From NCBI GenBank assembly GCA_025267735.1, contig CM046303.1, positions 37,833,380-37,897,379 on the forward strand: a stretch of DNA of 64,000 nt. Reading direction: 5' to 3'. The notes under the pieces are model-generated. The model ran no database searches and was not told the DNA's origin. It was given only the letters and a program-made list of their open reading frames with translations. This document shows positions 36,412 to 49,059 of the stretch, one piece after another. This DNA comes from Mactra quadrangularis (taxonomy: Eukaryota; Mollusca; Bivalvia; Venerida; Mactridae). The position numbers were made by a program, and so were the translations under genes. Each line of letters starts with the position of its first letter. Within the stretch, counting starts at the first letter, position 1.

Positions 36412-37499
36412 TAAAGCCCGTGTCACACAGGCAAAAAATTTGACCGCGAGTTTTTGCGAGATTCAACTCGCAGCAACTCGGCTGGTATCGTGTAGATCTC
36501 GCACTGATGTCGATGCATCTCTCCACATGTCGCAGCGTCTTGGCTTGTCGCAGCGACAATTTTAAACCGTTTAAAATTCTCGCGGTGGGTCGCCGAACTT
36601 TTTATCTCGTGTAGATGTCGGGAGGATGTCGTATGCGTGTCGTGAAAACTCGTACTCGTGTCGTAGTAATGTCGTCACATGTCGCCGTGAAATCTACCAC
36701 CGCGATATGTGCGTGAGTCTTTGCGAGTTTCTGCAACATCTTCAGTTTGCGCGACCTCCTTGCGACAATCACACGACATTATCGCGAGTTAAATATTCTT
36801 CGGAAGAAATCTGTCAACATTCATTTCGATGAACATCTCTGGATGTTAACGCAGAAAGTTGGTAAATGATTTTTTGTCTTCCATTTTAAGCTCACGCATC
36901 AGACGGTCAGTATGTCCAAAGCCAACCCTTCTCATAATCCATGGTCTAACCCAACACTGTCGGCGCGCTCTGCCAATACTATCTCTTGTTAAACGATTTT
37001 AAATCAATCTTGATATTTCAAGTTCATCATCGGCATCTTCTTCATCAACATGCGCCATCAATGCCACCAGTCTGATCATCCTGCATGTCTTTCACCTTTT
37101 GGTGCTCTTTGCTTGCTATTTATACAGCCTTCGCAAGATGTCGTGTCATCTAAAATGTGTGTCGCACTACTCTCTCCACGGATCGCAATGAACTCGTTAA
37201 CATGTCGCGTTTAAATCGGAATAAATCGTCGAAACTCGTAGAAGCTCGTATGAATGTCGTTAGATGTCGAGAGAATATCATGTACATGTCGCTCGTATGT
37301 CGATCGCTATAAATCGTCGCTGACCGTCGATGATCGTGGACGTCTCGTGTGAGTGTCGTACAACACTCGAGCAGATGTCGTGCAAGACTCTTTATAAACA
37401 AATGTCGTGACAACTCTTTCATTTTGGCCATGAGATTAAACTCGCCAATCGTCGCGGAAACTCGCAGTACCAACTCGCGAATATGTGACACGGGCTTTA
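36412..37499. mobile_element. 1.09-kb inverted-repeat element saturated with GTCG/CTCG motifs
   Basis: Ends TAAAGCCCGTGTCACA (36412-36427) and TGTGACACGGGCTTTA (37484-37499) are perfect inverted repeats. Between them, phrases such as ATGTCG, CTCGT and TCGTCG recur every 8-20 bp over about 36440-36800 and 37160-37460, flanking a ~360-bp centre without them. The target duplication is unclear; TTAA is possible at the right end. It splits the left subterminal motif array of the host element, so it arrived later. Open frames through it reflect the motif repetition and are not credible genes. Confidence 0.75.
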
Positions 37500-38199
37500 A
37501 AGTATTGTACGACTTCGTTTGATTTAATTGTGTGATTTAATATGATATTATTGCGTTTTAAGAGTTAAGTCATGTACCACTAGCTTAAGCAATGCATAAT
37601 TCATAAAACAGGTTATATTTAACTTAATTGTACTTTTGTACCCTTTGTTTGTGCCTACCTAATTAAAGTATACAGTGTCTAAAACTGATTTTACAGACAA
37701 AATATGACCAAACATCAGTTTTTCCTAAGGTACACAATTTCATAGGTTTGAAGGAATTTTTTTTTCAGTATTCTGCTATGGGGGGTAAAATTTTGTTTAC
37801 TTTGGTACTCATCAATTGAATGAAATGCCTTGAAATAATGGTATTGGTAGTTATTCACTTTTGCTGACACTTATTTTCAAGAAGAAAAGTGATAAAGTGA
37901 CTAACAATTGAACAGAGGGTTGAGTGTGCGGCCAAGTTCCAGCAAAGGGAGCTTGTTGTCAAGTTTGCCGAAGAAAGGGAGTAACAAGGTGAGGTTTTGC
38001 TTAGTATTTTCTTTCTTCTTTCACTTTCATTGTTGTTTTGACCTTAAAAAATCTTCGTAAACGGATGTCTAGTAGGGCGTTGTTGACCAGGATAAGCGAG
38101 TATGCAAGCAGAAATTTGATTGGGTTATTATCAGATTGAACCTGAAACTTAGTGCATTACACTTTTGCCTATTTGACCCGAGTTAAACATTTTTTTCTA

Positions 38200-38640
38200 T
38201 TGCAGAATGAGCAGCGAAGAAACCACTCCTGACAGCTGTTTATCGTGCAAAACGGATGGAATTTGCCAACAATCATGCAGACTGGACCAGGGTAGACTGA
38301 AGTGATGTACATCTGTGTACAGATGAGTCAAGATTCACTCTCTTCCAGAATGATGGTGGGTTTTACTTTCGCAGGAGAATGAATGAACACATAAACAGAA
38401 AGAGAATAATGACATCATGGAACTGATATGTTGGCCCCAAAGAGCCCAGACTTAAACCCTATTGAACACTTGTGGTTTAAGTTGAAAACAGCTGTGCGAC
38501 AGTATCGCTCACGTAACCTTACAGAGCTGGAAGCTAATCTTTAATCGGACTAGTCCAGAACCACTGTGGAGAAGTACCAGAGGCTGGTTAGAGGTATACC
38601 ACGCAGGATTGTTGAAGAGGGTTACACCAAATACTAACTG
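38200..38640 (+). pseudogene. Dead Tc1-like transposase fragment
   Basis: Frameshifted plus-strand reading gives KKPLLTAVYRAKRMEFANNH..W, then CTDESRFTLFQNDGG (first catalytic acid region), then APKSPDLNPIEHLWFKLK (last catalytic acid). The stretch with the middle catalytic acid is deleted. It lies within the 3.36-kb element, presumably a later insertion or passenger. Confidence 0.85.
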
Positions 38641-39594
38641 TGTTTAAGTGTTATTTGTATTGCCGTCGTTGACAGGCCTTTACGGACCTCTCCTGTAATT
38701 TTGATTGAAATTTGATAATTCAATTATATTGAATTTGTTGTTATTGTATTGAAATATAAATAAATGTTAAGCATGTTTTTTCCACTATGTAAAATAAAAT
38801 TACAAAAGCAAAAGTGAAGATCATAAAATACTATATAATGAAAATTTTTTTTAATGAACTGTATACTTTCTTTTTGTGGTCAGTGTATGAAACTTTTTGT
38901 GTATCTACTGCTCTCAAGCTTAAAATTGTTATTGTACAAAATTAAAGTGAAATATCTCCCTTATCTAAAATTCTACCAGAGGTTATTTTCTTTATGCACA
39001 TCTTCACAACATGGTCTACTTCTTTACTTCGGTGGCGGAAATGATAAAGCAACAAGTAATTTATCATAAATTAATATCAATAGACATCGTACAGAATGTA
39101 ACAAATCAACAATTTGCATCAACAGTAGTCGGACAAGCACATCAACAGACGTCGTACACATCATTTTACATCAAATCAACAGACATCGTACAGAATTTAA
39201 TCTTATTTTACTTCAGTTTTCAGTGTTTAGGTTGGGTATTGAGGAAAATCATAAAATACCGATCAACAGCGATCGTACAGTTTCGTTTTCGTTTATACAC
39301 CGTGAATACTACTGTTCTTTTTTACACACGTTTTCATTGAAACAGTGAAAGTTTGTTTGTACCGGAGGGGAAAACCCAAATATTTGAATTTCGGATATAG
39401 TCTATTCGCTATGGCAGTTACTAGTTTGCAAAATATACTGGAACTATTTTGTTCCAGGTTGTTTCATATTCGCGTACTATATACTAAAACCGTTAGCTGT
39501 TGACCTTAAACGTTTTCTGCTAACAGGCCGTTCAATTATTACTGTTGGCGAACGTTACAGAACGTTACAGAACGTTCGCGGTAACTGAACGCAG

Positions 39595-41130
39595 GGCTGC
39601 TAATTTGTCGTAAAGTGTATTAATTGGCGGAAAGAGCGGCGTTTTTTTATTCCAAAGTGGCGGTAATCGGCGAAAGGTTCAATTAATTGCGCGATCGCGT
39701 TAGATTGTGAGTTGTCTTTTTATTTGAAATTCTTCCTGCTCAAACAGTGCGACTAAATTTAAATGTAAATAATTCGTACTAGTAATTGATCTTTTTGAGT
39801 ACAGTGAACTCGACAGTTCCGAGTCATCGACAATCAGTCCCGGACACTTTTTATAATAGTAAAGATGATTCCTTAATAATGCAATATTTTGATTATATGA
39901 TAGTTAAGACATGTACACTAACCACTTCGCTACTGTTACTCAAACTTTCCATGTTAAATTTTCTCTACCGGAAGTCATAGTCATGAAACACTGTTCAGCG
40001 TCTTTTCCAACCAAGGCGAGAGTACGAGAACGTTTCGTCCATGCGTTCGAAAAAACAGTGATTTATATCCACAATTCGGATAAAATAAGTCCTTATTGCA
40101 CATTTCTTTGTTGGATATTTGTCGGTGAACACGATTCAACTCATAGATTTGTTTCATCTAATTACTGTTTGACAATTATGCAGACAATTTGACCTGGTAT
40201 AGCACGTGACAATTTCGGGTCAAATCTTAACCCGTACTATATAGAATCATATATTTCAATTAAAAAGTATGTTTTATCATTTAACATTGATTTTACACTG
40301 GTTTTATCCCATATGTAAGACATTTGTCCATCAATATTGACCCTGTTGAGACCTCTCCGGATTAAAAGGACAAGCATCTGTCATGTGACCCGGAATTGAC
40401 AAGTGCGACCCGTAACTATCGAGTTTGCAACATGCAATTTCGAAAATTGTGGAAAATTATAAGCAAATAAACAAATAAATTAATTTAGTGTAGCATGGTA
40501 ATGTGGAAGTATTTGTTTGTCAATTTATGCAGGTTTGATTCCAACAACTTTCGTTTTGAAGAGACGCGCATCGTTTGTTTCGTTACGTACCCGGGACTGC
40601 CGAGTTCACTGTATTTAATAGTTAGTAATGAAAATGCTCTATGATGTCTGGTCTCTGATTTAAATGGCCTAATTATCGGAATAATTAACCGATTACAAAA
40701 TAATTTTCTCATTATAAAACATATGAACAGAGGAGAACAGATCATACAATTATTCACACAAAAAACTATACTGTTTCTAGTGATTTACAATTATAAGAAT
40801 ACAATGATTACATCACAATCAATACGATTATAACATAAATAGGAAACATCATAAAATTACAATGACATGAAAATACTACAAAAATTAAAATCTACAACTA
40901 CTTCTATACGAAACTACTGTCAACAACTGACCATTATGTTTCGGCGTAAGTGGCAAAATAAGAAAAAGTAGAGTGAAAATAGAACAGATAGAGGAAGATA
41001 GTTAAAAGACTTTGGATGACTGCTTTCCGTACCTCTGGGCAGGCCTCTCCGGCTACCGAAGCGGTCCCTGGGAATTCACCAAACCGGCACAGCCCCAACG
41101 TCATTGGTTGTACCAGCAGTTAATCTGGGC
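39595..41130. other. Unclassified intergenic DNA
   Basis: No gene or dispersed repeat recognised. Frames at 39786-40192 lack domains. Confidence 0.4.
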
Positions 41131-41133
41131 ATT

Positions 41134-41305
41134 AGTATGTAAGGGAGGATAGCCCCTGTCTGAAAGATGCCAGATCAGGGGCCTCAGCAATAGATACTGG
41201 TAGGTTATTCCAGACTATGGTGGTGCGAGAAAAAAAGCTGTACTTGTGGAAGTCTGTGTGAGCCATGACTTGTCTGTATGCTCTAGTATGCTTCTTCCTG
41301 GTTCT
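41134..41305 (-). pseudogene. Non-LTR retrotransposon ORF2 extreme C-terminus
   Basis: Minus-strand reading from about 41305 gives KYSFFSRTTIVWNNLPVSI then AEAPDLASFRQGLSSL and stops after TY. The phrase F..RTI.WN.LP..I..A.SL..F...L is a hallmark of LINE (Jockey/CR1-like) C-termini. 5'-truncated. Confidence 0.75.
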
Positions 41306-41564
41306 TTTGACATGACAATATTACTATGACACGGGTAAACAAGATTATATTCAAAGACAATGACAAACATAGAGACATAAAATCAGAGAAATGTCTGATT
41401 ATACTGCATGTAAATCAAAAGACAGAAAACATAATGATAGGTTTATTAAGTTAATAAATACGACATAGACAATATAAAATAAGTATATTCACTATAAAGT
41501 ATTTGACACTTAATAGAACAACAACAAAAATATTTAACTTGATTAAGTTTAGTGGTCATCTAGT

Positions 41565-41705
41565 TACCATAACTAGTTAACCACTCAACCAACTACATGT
41601 AGTTAATTCAGAGGTTAATTAGTTACGGTAACTAGTTAACCACTTAACTTATGAGGTAAACTAGTTACCGTAACGAGTTAACCTCTTCATTAACTAGTTA
41701 GTTTA
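41565..41705. repeat. Degenerate palindromic repeat cluster
   Basis: Recurrent GTTAACTAGTTAC / GTAACTAGTTAAC words in both orientations over about 140 bp (for example TTACGGTAACTAGTTAACC and GTTACCGTAACGAGTTAACC). No boundary or coding signal. Confidence 0.6.
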
Positions 41706-43319
41706 TCTGATGGCAAAAATATGCCACCAGAAAATGTAGATCAAAATGGAAAAATAAAACAAATAATTGAAATAATTAAAACTGATCAGTAGTCCAGTGA
41801 TCTACTTACTAAGCTAGCAGGATGGGACTTTCAATGACATAACCTTTGTTCATGAGGTTTACTAGCATAGGACTCAACCTCATATAATGACTTAACACTT
41901 CATACAAGTCATTATGCTCTCAAAACAACAAAAACTCTGACTTGTTAATAGAGAAAAATATCATATCCAAGGCAAAGTACTGATTAAAATCTATCAAGAG
42001 TGGTGTAAGTAAAATAATAGTCATTTTGTGTAGTTTCCAGTCGTTTTTTGTCAGATAAAAGTACGTTAGGTTAAGCATGATAATGGCCGCGCCCTATGTA
42101 GTGAATAAGGTATTGGATTTTTTTTTCAATGAACATTTCTCACAACACAGGACAGGTTTAAATCAAAGGATCATTGTACTAGAATTACAGTTAGTACCTT
42201 CTTCGGGTGTTCGGTTTTTTTTTTTACTAAATAAAGTATCCGAAATTCTAACGAGACTAATCCACGTCCGAATTGTGTTCAACTGAGACTTGTTTTTGTA
42301 AATCTTTCGATAAATATACGTGTAATCAGAAAAATCGAAATCGAATGACCTAAATAGTATCAAACTCTTCTAAAGTAACTATCGTCAGCAAATGATCATG
42401 CAAAATCAAGAAAACCTGAATAATAACTGAGGAGGCCGCCATAACTACGGCTTGCCTGACCCGATAAGGATAGTAGTAAGGGACAAGTGATACAGACTAC
42501 TAGTCATTGTCCTTTAAAACACAATGAAGCAATTGCTTTTTGGTTATTAAAATAGGGCAATAGAACACCTTTAATTGAGGATACAACATTAACTGGGTAC
42601 ATGATTAAGTTCAACAGTTCTAAAATCAATGTAAAAATCAGCCAGGAAATGGGGTGTTTTAAAGTTGCATTTTAGGTTTAATCATGCATATGCAAGGAAA
42701 AGGTGTATTGGATACCAATTTTCAATGTATTTTTTCCACATTAGTAAAAACAAAATGCTGTCCTAACGCACGTTTTATGTGAACACTGCTAAATAAAAAT
42801 GCCCATATAGGACTTCAATCCATGAAAATCGTTGTTTTTAGCCGAAAATGGCCATATTTGAAGATGAAATTGATTATCAAAGCTAGCTAATTTCGATTTA
42901 TTAAGTTATCAAATCACTTCATACATCACAGATCTATCGACAAATCCAACTTTAACACATATTTAGTGACCATATCACTCATATACTGCGTTAGAGCGCA
43001 GCCTGCATTTTCGATTGGTCGCCATTTCACACATGTGTCACGCTTGGGTCGATAATTAATATCTTAGAATAAACATGGAATTTATCAAAGTTGGACAATT
43101 TAGTCATAAACGACCAACTTCTTTATGACTGTTGGACATAATTTTCTTAATGTATACATAAAACATCTTTCGATGGATTAGTTTAAAGTGGATATTCGTG
43201 GATAGAAGTAGCTTGTCTTTTCGTGAAAATGGTGAATGAGACGGAATAGCGCTCTCGCTTCGTCTCGCCACGGCCGTGAACTTCTGTTAGTTTCCTTCCG
43301 TTACGAATCCATCTAATAT
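41706..43319. other. Unclassified intergenic DNA
   Basis: No gene supported. The frame at 42077-42286 has no domain. Confidence 0.4.
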
Positions 43320-45445
43320 AGGATCCATGATACTATCAATTGCAGACGAGTTGAAAAAAATACAAATTTAAACAAATACTTAAAATTATGATATTCAATG
43401 TTTTTTCACATTAATCAAAATTTATTCTATCTGTGTACGGAGAAAAGTTATTTTGTATTATTTCGCATTTTCTATCTGCCACGCACTTCTACATGTATAT
43501 AAATGTAGCTTAATTTCATTGTCGCGGCAGTGGCGTAGTGGTTAGCATGACAGACTACGAATCATGAGATTGCGGGTTCGAATCCTGGTCGCGTAAAATT
43601 ACATGAATTTTTTTTTTTTTTTGGTTTAGGCTACAAAAATTTGATCATGTTCATCAGATTTACGCACTTAAAATTCAGAAAATGAAAAAAAAAAATTTTG
43701 CTCTAGTTACTTTTCACTTATTAAATGAAAACATCAATTATAAATGCAATGCACGTTTACCATAAACTTTATATTAACACATGATCATCAGTTGAACACT
43801 GACGTAAACTTGATGTTTTCATCAACTCTACACAGCTCTGGTTATGTGACGTCATATGTCCCCCCTTGCTGTGTAAAATAATTCAAAATACTATTTACGA
43901 CAAGCAGGTAAGACGGGGTAGAATATTTAACATTATAATTGTTAATGCCACAAAATACTCAACCGACTTATTTTGAAATAAAGTTGTATTTTGCATAACG
44001 TACCCCAAGACTATATTTATAAACCTAAAGGTTTAGTCAATTTTTATTTTAGAAGGGTTCTGATGTAATTGTTTTCTTTCACATAATTTAGGTAAATTTA
44101 CATGTTGCAGTTGTTTCTTGTTAAGTCTATAACATAGTTGGCATAAATGACAAGCCTGTATTTATTCACTTTAAAGTTTACCAGTTTGGTCCATTTTTAT
44201 TTTATAGGGATGCTGACTCAAAAAAAAACCTCATACATGATGGCTTAAGTAATCTTAGTAGTTGTTTGTTGTTTAGTCGTTCCCATATTATCCAAATAAT
44301 ATAACTTTATTTATACTCAAAAAGTCAACAAGACTCGTCCATTTATATTTACGGGGGTGCTCAGCTGGTACTCATTCTGGATTACTAAATTATATTGAGC
44401 AGTTGTATGTTGTTGAGTCAATCTCTTATTTACCCAATAACATTAAGACTTTACTTAAACACCAACATCAACAGGTTTGATCTATCATGATGTTAGCCGA
44501 GCTGATTCTAAATTGTACAGAAATATTGGAAGTATTTAATTAAAGGTTAATATTGAATTAATTCATTATAGAGTGTATGTAGTTAATGTATTAGCTATGC
44601 AGTATAGTAAATGCAAATGGAACAAAATACAGTCATTTATGATGTATGTACCCTATTAAAAGCATTTATGCATGTTAACAGCAAATAATCTTTCTTACAA
44701 CAACCTGCAAAATAATCAAAACTATATGCCCTGTACCCCAATATCAAAATAATAAAGTTCAAGTAAGAAAGATTTTGACATATTTTATCTTTAAATGTAC
44801 ATGATTGTATCACATCAATATGCTGAATAAATGACCAACTGGTATAAACACTAAAAAGTTACTTATTATGCTTTTCTGAACTACATGTTATAATGTGGTT
44901 TTCTGTATAAACATGTATTTTTTTTCTGCATATTTAACATGTATTTTTCCATTTGTATAAAAATGCTCATCAAAATATCACACATTTATTCCTCGCCTTT
45001 CGTTCGCTTCTCAAAATGGTTTTTTTTCGCTGGCTCGCTCCATTTTTTGAGACAAAATTCATAGAACATATGATCAATTCATTGTGGCCTTAACGCTATA
45101 GCAACACATATTGTATAAGTTATATTATGGAGATCAGTCCATCCACTCACTGTTCCTGAAAAGGCAAAATCTCTGGATCTAGCTGTTCACCAAAAACACA
45201 TCGCATCGGTGACTGAGTGGTAGGAGGGAGAATTACCGTAGAAATTATTTCATAACTAAGCTCAACGAAAGTATGCCCCGCCCGTGAATAAAACCTACGA
45301 CCCATCGATCAGTAGAATAATGGGCCTGTAAAATGAAATATGAAACACAGTTGACTATGAATGATAAGAAGGTAATGAGTGATATCGAAATAGTATCTTT
45401 GAACTCGTTGAAGTCATCAACATAATTAATGTTTGGAACATATAT
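43320..45445 (-). repeat. Composite repeat R1-R2, copy C (inverted)
   Basis: Reverse complement of about 20521-22500: R2 at 43320-44215 with the tRNA-like segment at 43519-43597 (plus; B box GGGTTCGAATCCTGG), and R1 at 44215-45445 with the SINE-B relic at about 45080-45330. The giant palindrome starts three bases later. Confidence 0.8.
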
Positions 45446-46074
45446 CTAGTATGTCGGCCCAAGGCTAAAAAGTGTGGTTCGCTGTACTCATCGGTATATC
45501 AGCAATATTTTGATGGTTTTTTGTAGAAAAGAGTGTGCTCTTTACGAATCTGCCAGGTGATTTTTCAAATTTTGGGGCAGGAAGATGCTATTCGCCAAAA
45601 ACCGATGACGTCACTAATTTCTAAAAAATCGTCTTTAAACTTTAAAAACGCATTGCGCGCTTATTTTTCATGTTTCGAACATATAATTTTGGTTCTAATT
45701 TATGATACGCTTCGACTGTAAGATTTTGTAAATGTTTTGAAAATAATCGGGTGCTGGAAGCACTGATCATCAAAACAAGTGATTACGTCACATTTTTACC
45801 ATTTTCCGAGATATAAGTTTCAAACGTCATTTATTCTATGTTCTAAATTATTTTTTTAAAAATCGAATGCACGGAAGTTTTGACCATACCATGAAGATAA
45901 AAATATAAATTAGAAAAATATTTAATGATAAAACATAAGCTAATACCAGCTCCCTAACCAACCCTTACGAGTCACAGTTTGGTCTATAGCCCTGTAGTAA
46001 AATGTCATATTCAAGGTGAACCCTGTACTTCAGTCCCCACAAAGTTATTTTGCAGTTTATATGTCGTTGAATGG

Positions 46075-46840
46075 TGCTGAATGAGAATCCGAGTAATGAC
46101 ACCCTATATTATCTGAACAATTTGCATAATATGCAAATTAAGTCCGCCATTATCGAAATTCCGTTTTTCCCTAATAACACAATAACCAACTTGGATAGAA
46201 ATTTAAAATTAGCCTCCATACCCATGTTTTCATGGTCTACCTATCATATGGTACTAATTTCAGCTTGATTAGATCATTTAAATATGCAAATTTATGCAAA
46301 TTAGGTATTTTACTGAATACAATATTCGGGTTATCTATACATTAAAAAGTCCTTTGTTTTTGTTTGCATATTTTGAGTAACATTTGGTTATGTAATGTTA
46401 TTTTTGTATGTTTTAGACACAAATTAATCAAATGGAATATTTAAATCAGTAAATGATGATTTTAAGCTATGCAAAATATCTGAATTACACTATACAGTTA
46501 TATTTGTTGAAGGACTATGCCTTTATACATTTCAAGACTGCACGTACAGTTATGCCATTTTTTTATTAGTTTTTGCCTGGATAATTATATTCAGGTTTTG
46601 TATCTTTTAACAATGCTGATTAAGAAACTTAGTGAGGAAATTCTGACATCCTTATGAAAATTTGCATAATATGCAAATCTATCCTCCCCCCATCACCAAA
46701 ATTCCGTTTTTTGATAATAACACAATAACCAATTATAATATAAAAAAATGTGTCAGTATACCTATATTTGTTGGGTCTAGTTAACATATGATACCACCTT
46801 CAGCACCATCAGATGATTTAAATATGCAAATTATGAATTT
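46075..46840 (+). repeat. Two diverged direct units within the left outer arm
   Basis: The block from TTTGCATAATATGCAAAT through AATTCCGTTTTT, AATAACACAATAACCAA and GATTTAAATATGCAAAT occurs at about 46120-46290 and again at about 46660-46835. The right arm has the matching pair in reverse. TATGCAAAT octamers recur in each unit. Confidence 0.65.
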
Positions 46841-46849
46841 TAATAATAA

Positions 46850-48024
46850 GGACGAGGTATATTTTAATACAAATTAAAGACCTCTATCAGATTACGATTC
46901 GTAGCATAAAGAGTTTTACGACCATTTACAAAAAATTAAAGACAAAGCATTTAGACAGTATGTATTTAGTATCGAAACACTTGAAGTATTTTCATGATAT
47001 ATGCATCTCAATGATCATTTATGACACACATAAACAATATGCATTTTACCTATGCGTCCATTACATGTGTGTGTGTGTGTGATTCGTTTTATGTTGGTGA
47101 ACCTATATTGATGTGCTAATTTTATCATGACTATCATAGGTGCATTAAGGGGATTGATATCTCTAATCTCCTTATAAGTTAAGTTCTCGTATAGAAAAAC
47201 AACATTCTATAAAAGAAACTATGGTCAGGTAATGCCTCTTATGTATACAACACATATATGTTCTTTACTGTAAATAGATTGTCAATTATAGTTTCCGTAA
47301 TTTCTAAGTTGCCTTAATGTCGCTACTTAAAATAAGTCCCACAAACAACTTTCTGATTTCGCAAGGAAACTATGTAAGGATGCATTTAACTGATTGAAAT
47401 TACATACTATGCATAATATGTATTAGTCAAAATTTAAGTCGCTAATTAAGTCATACAAGGACAAAAAGGTGCAGCAATGACCATGTATAGCATATGTTGA
47501 CACATATAGTTTCATGTTTTACATTCCACTTAGCTGAGAGGTCAAATATGCACACAAATATGTAAAACTTTCCAGCCTCTACTATAACAGTAAAACATAT
47601 CGATCATATTGCGTCAATGACAGGATGTTCTTCATAATGATAAAATGGTTTTGAATTCAGTGGCTTCAATTGTACGAGCAACTGAAGATGTATTGTAAAA
47701 TTAATTCATGTTTTTTCATTACTTGATTTTGGCTTAACGGCTCAGCAAATCAAAATTCATACAATAGTGTGTGCAAACGAAAAATTCTTAGTAAAACTTC
47801 AACACTATAAACGTTTATATTATTTGCACATTTAAACATTCATTTAATATTATTTACTTTGATTATGATTGGTATATGACTGGTCCCATGATCTATGTGG
47901 ACATTCCAAACAAAACATTGAAATCCATCTGAGCAAAAATTCAGTCGCAAATGACAGATTGCTCAGTTCAATTTAATTGGCATGGATAATTAGGTGAAAT
48001 TCACATTGGATCTGTATAATATAT
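46850..48024. other. Unclassified DNA inside the giant palindrome
   Basis: AT-rich. One TG dinucleotide run at about 47068-47081. No gene recognised. Confidence 0.4.
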
Positions 48025-48370
48025 ATAGGTCGTTTGCGTTAATGCTGGACCCCTATTTGCTGTAAATATCTTTTAAACTATCACAGCGATTTTGCTAAAA
48101 TTTTTAATAAAATCTTATTTCAATTTTTCCTTCTAGGACTTAAATTTTCAGAATTTCTAATAGATAACTAAAAAAGTTTACCGTAAGGTATAATGCAAAA
48201 TATTTGGAATTTTTTATCAAAAATCCGGCGGGAGGTAAAAAAAGCTGTTCTGATTATAACATTGTCATACTTCCAGTGTATTTATACAAAGTCCCGTGCG
48301 TTTACTGTAAATTTGTCGCTTAAATAAACTCTCAACGGTCTACTGAATTGTAAAGCAGAGGCCCGTCTTT

Positions 48371-48905
48371 AACAGGGTGGAGAATCAAAACCAGTTCGTA
48401 TCATTCAAAACGTAAACAAACGGACGCCATTTTGGAAAATTTCAGGTATTTTTTCTAATTTACTCTTTTATTCGTCCACCAATGAAAAAACCAAAATTAC
48501 CATAACACGCTACTCATTTTTCCGCTTCTAATGATGTATATTACCTACAGATTCAATTAGAATTTCAACAAGTTATCCCGGACATTGGAATCGAAGTGAG
48601 CAAGAATTAGGTCATTTTTGACGGATGCGAACTGGTTCAAATTCATGCTTTTGCCTACTTTATCACAAAAATGCATTTCTTCTCGTTAAATTTGCCATGT
48701 ATAACCCACGGAGCAAGTGTGTAGTCTTGTAGAAAAGTATTAACTCTTCCTGACTTAGTTTTGACATAAAAATAGAATTATTGAGAATGATGCGAACCGG
48801 TTCAGTTTTATACAATGATACGAACCGGTTCAGATTTATGATATTTTGCAATTTTATTTTTATTTGCATACGTTCTTTGTCGATGTCTGTTTCACGGCAT
48901 TAATT
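48371..48905 (+). repeat. Inner inverted arm, left, with AACCGGTT palindromes
   Basis: Inverted match to 54545-55076. Both arms carry two perfect GAACCGGTTC palindromes (48794-48803, 48822-48831; 54611-54620, 54639-54648) plus near-copies GAACTGGTTC, each preceded by GATGC or GATAC. A 68-codon minus-strand frame across it is not credible as a gene. Confidence 0.75.
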
Positions 48906-49059
48906 TTCCAAACTTAGACAATTTTATTTCGTTTTAGTCTAGATTTCAAAACTTTTTACAACGATCTGATTTTTTCGGGAGTTTTAGCTGAAAATGAATT
49001 CATATTACCATGTAACTCACCGGTTACGTTTATGAAGACGTGACTGTGGACATATGCAT

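Larger units (their letters stand above)
35949..39304. mobile_element. 3,356-bp element with CACGGTG termini and 5-bp target duplication (Transib/RAG-type candidate)
   Basis: The inverted ends share 16 bp, CACGGTGTATAAACGA at 35949 and its complement ending at 39304. The 5-bp duplication AATAC flanks it (35944-35948, 39305-39309). The empty site exists at 16684-16694. Subterminal motifs TGTACGAC(A/T)TC occur on the left (about 35965, 36365, 36388, 37505) and inverted on the right (about 39083, 39148, 39182, 39271), as expected for transposase-binding sites. Transib and ProtoRAG transposons characteristically make 5-bp duplications and start with a CAC..TG heptamer resembling the V(D)J signal CACAGTG. 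No transposase of that group is present: the interior holds two other nested elements, so this is a non-autonomous copy. Superfamily assignment is inference from termini only. Confidence 0.8.
35631..39594 (+). mobile_element. MITE 'A', full copy (~600 bp) split by a 3.36-kb insertion
   Basis: Left terminus CTGCGTTCAGTTA (35631-35643) and right terminus TAACTGAACGCAG (39582-39594) are inverted. Subterminal blocks also pair (GTTAGC../..GCTAAC and AATTGAACG/CGTTCAATT). Its two halves, 35631-35948 and 39305-39594, are contiguous in the copy at 16366. No protein; the target duplication is unclear (GG-rich flanks). Confidence 0.85.

Noticed and set aside
36626..37491. Open frames of 68 and 113 codons in the GTCG-rich element
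   Set aside because: They arise from the repeated TCG/GTCG words and have low-complexity composition; no domain.
45533..45721. 62-codon frame conserved in both outer arms (partner 58014-57826, minus)
   Set aside because: The frames start at GTG, not ATG, and lie in near-identical inverted DNA, so the protein match follows from the repeat. No domain.
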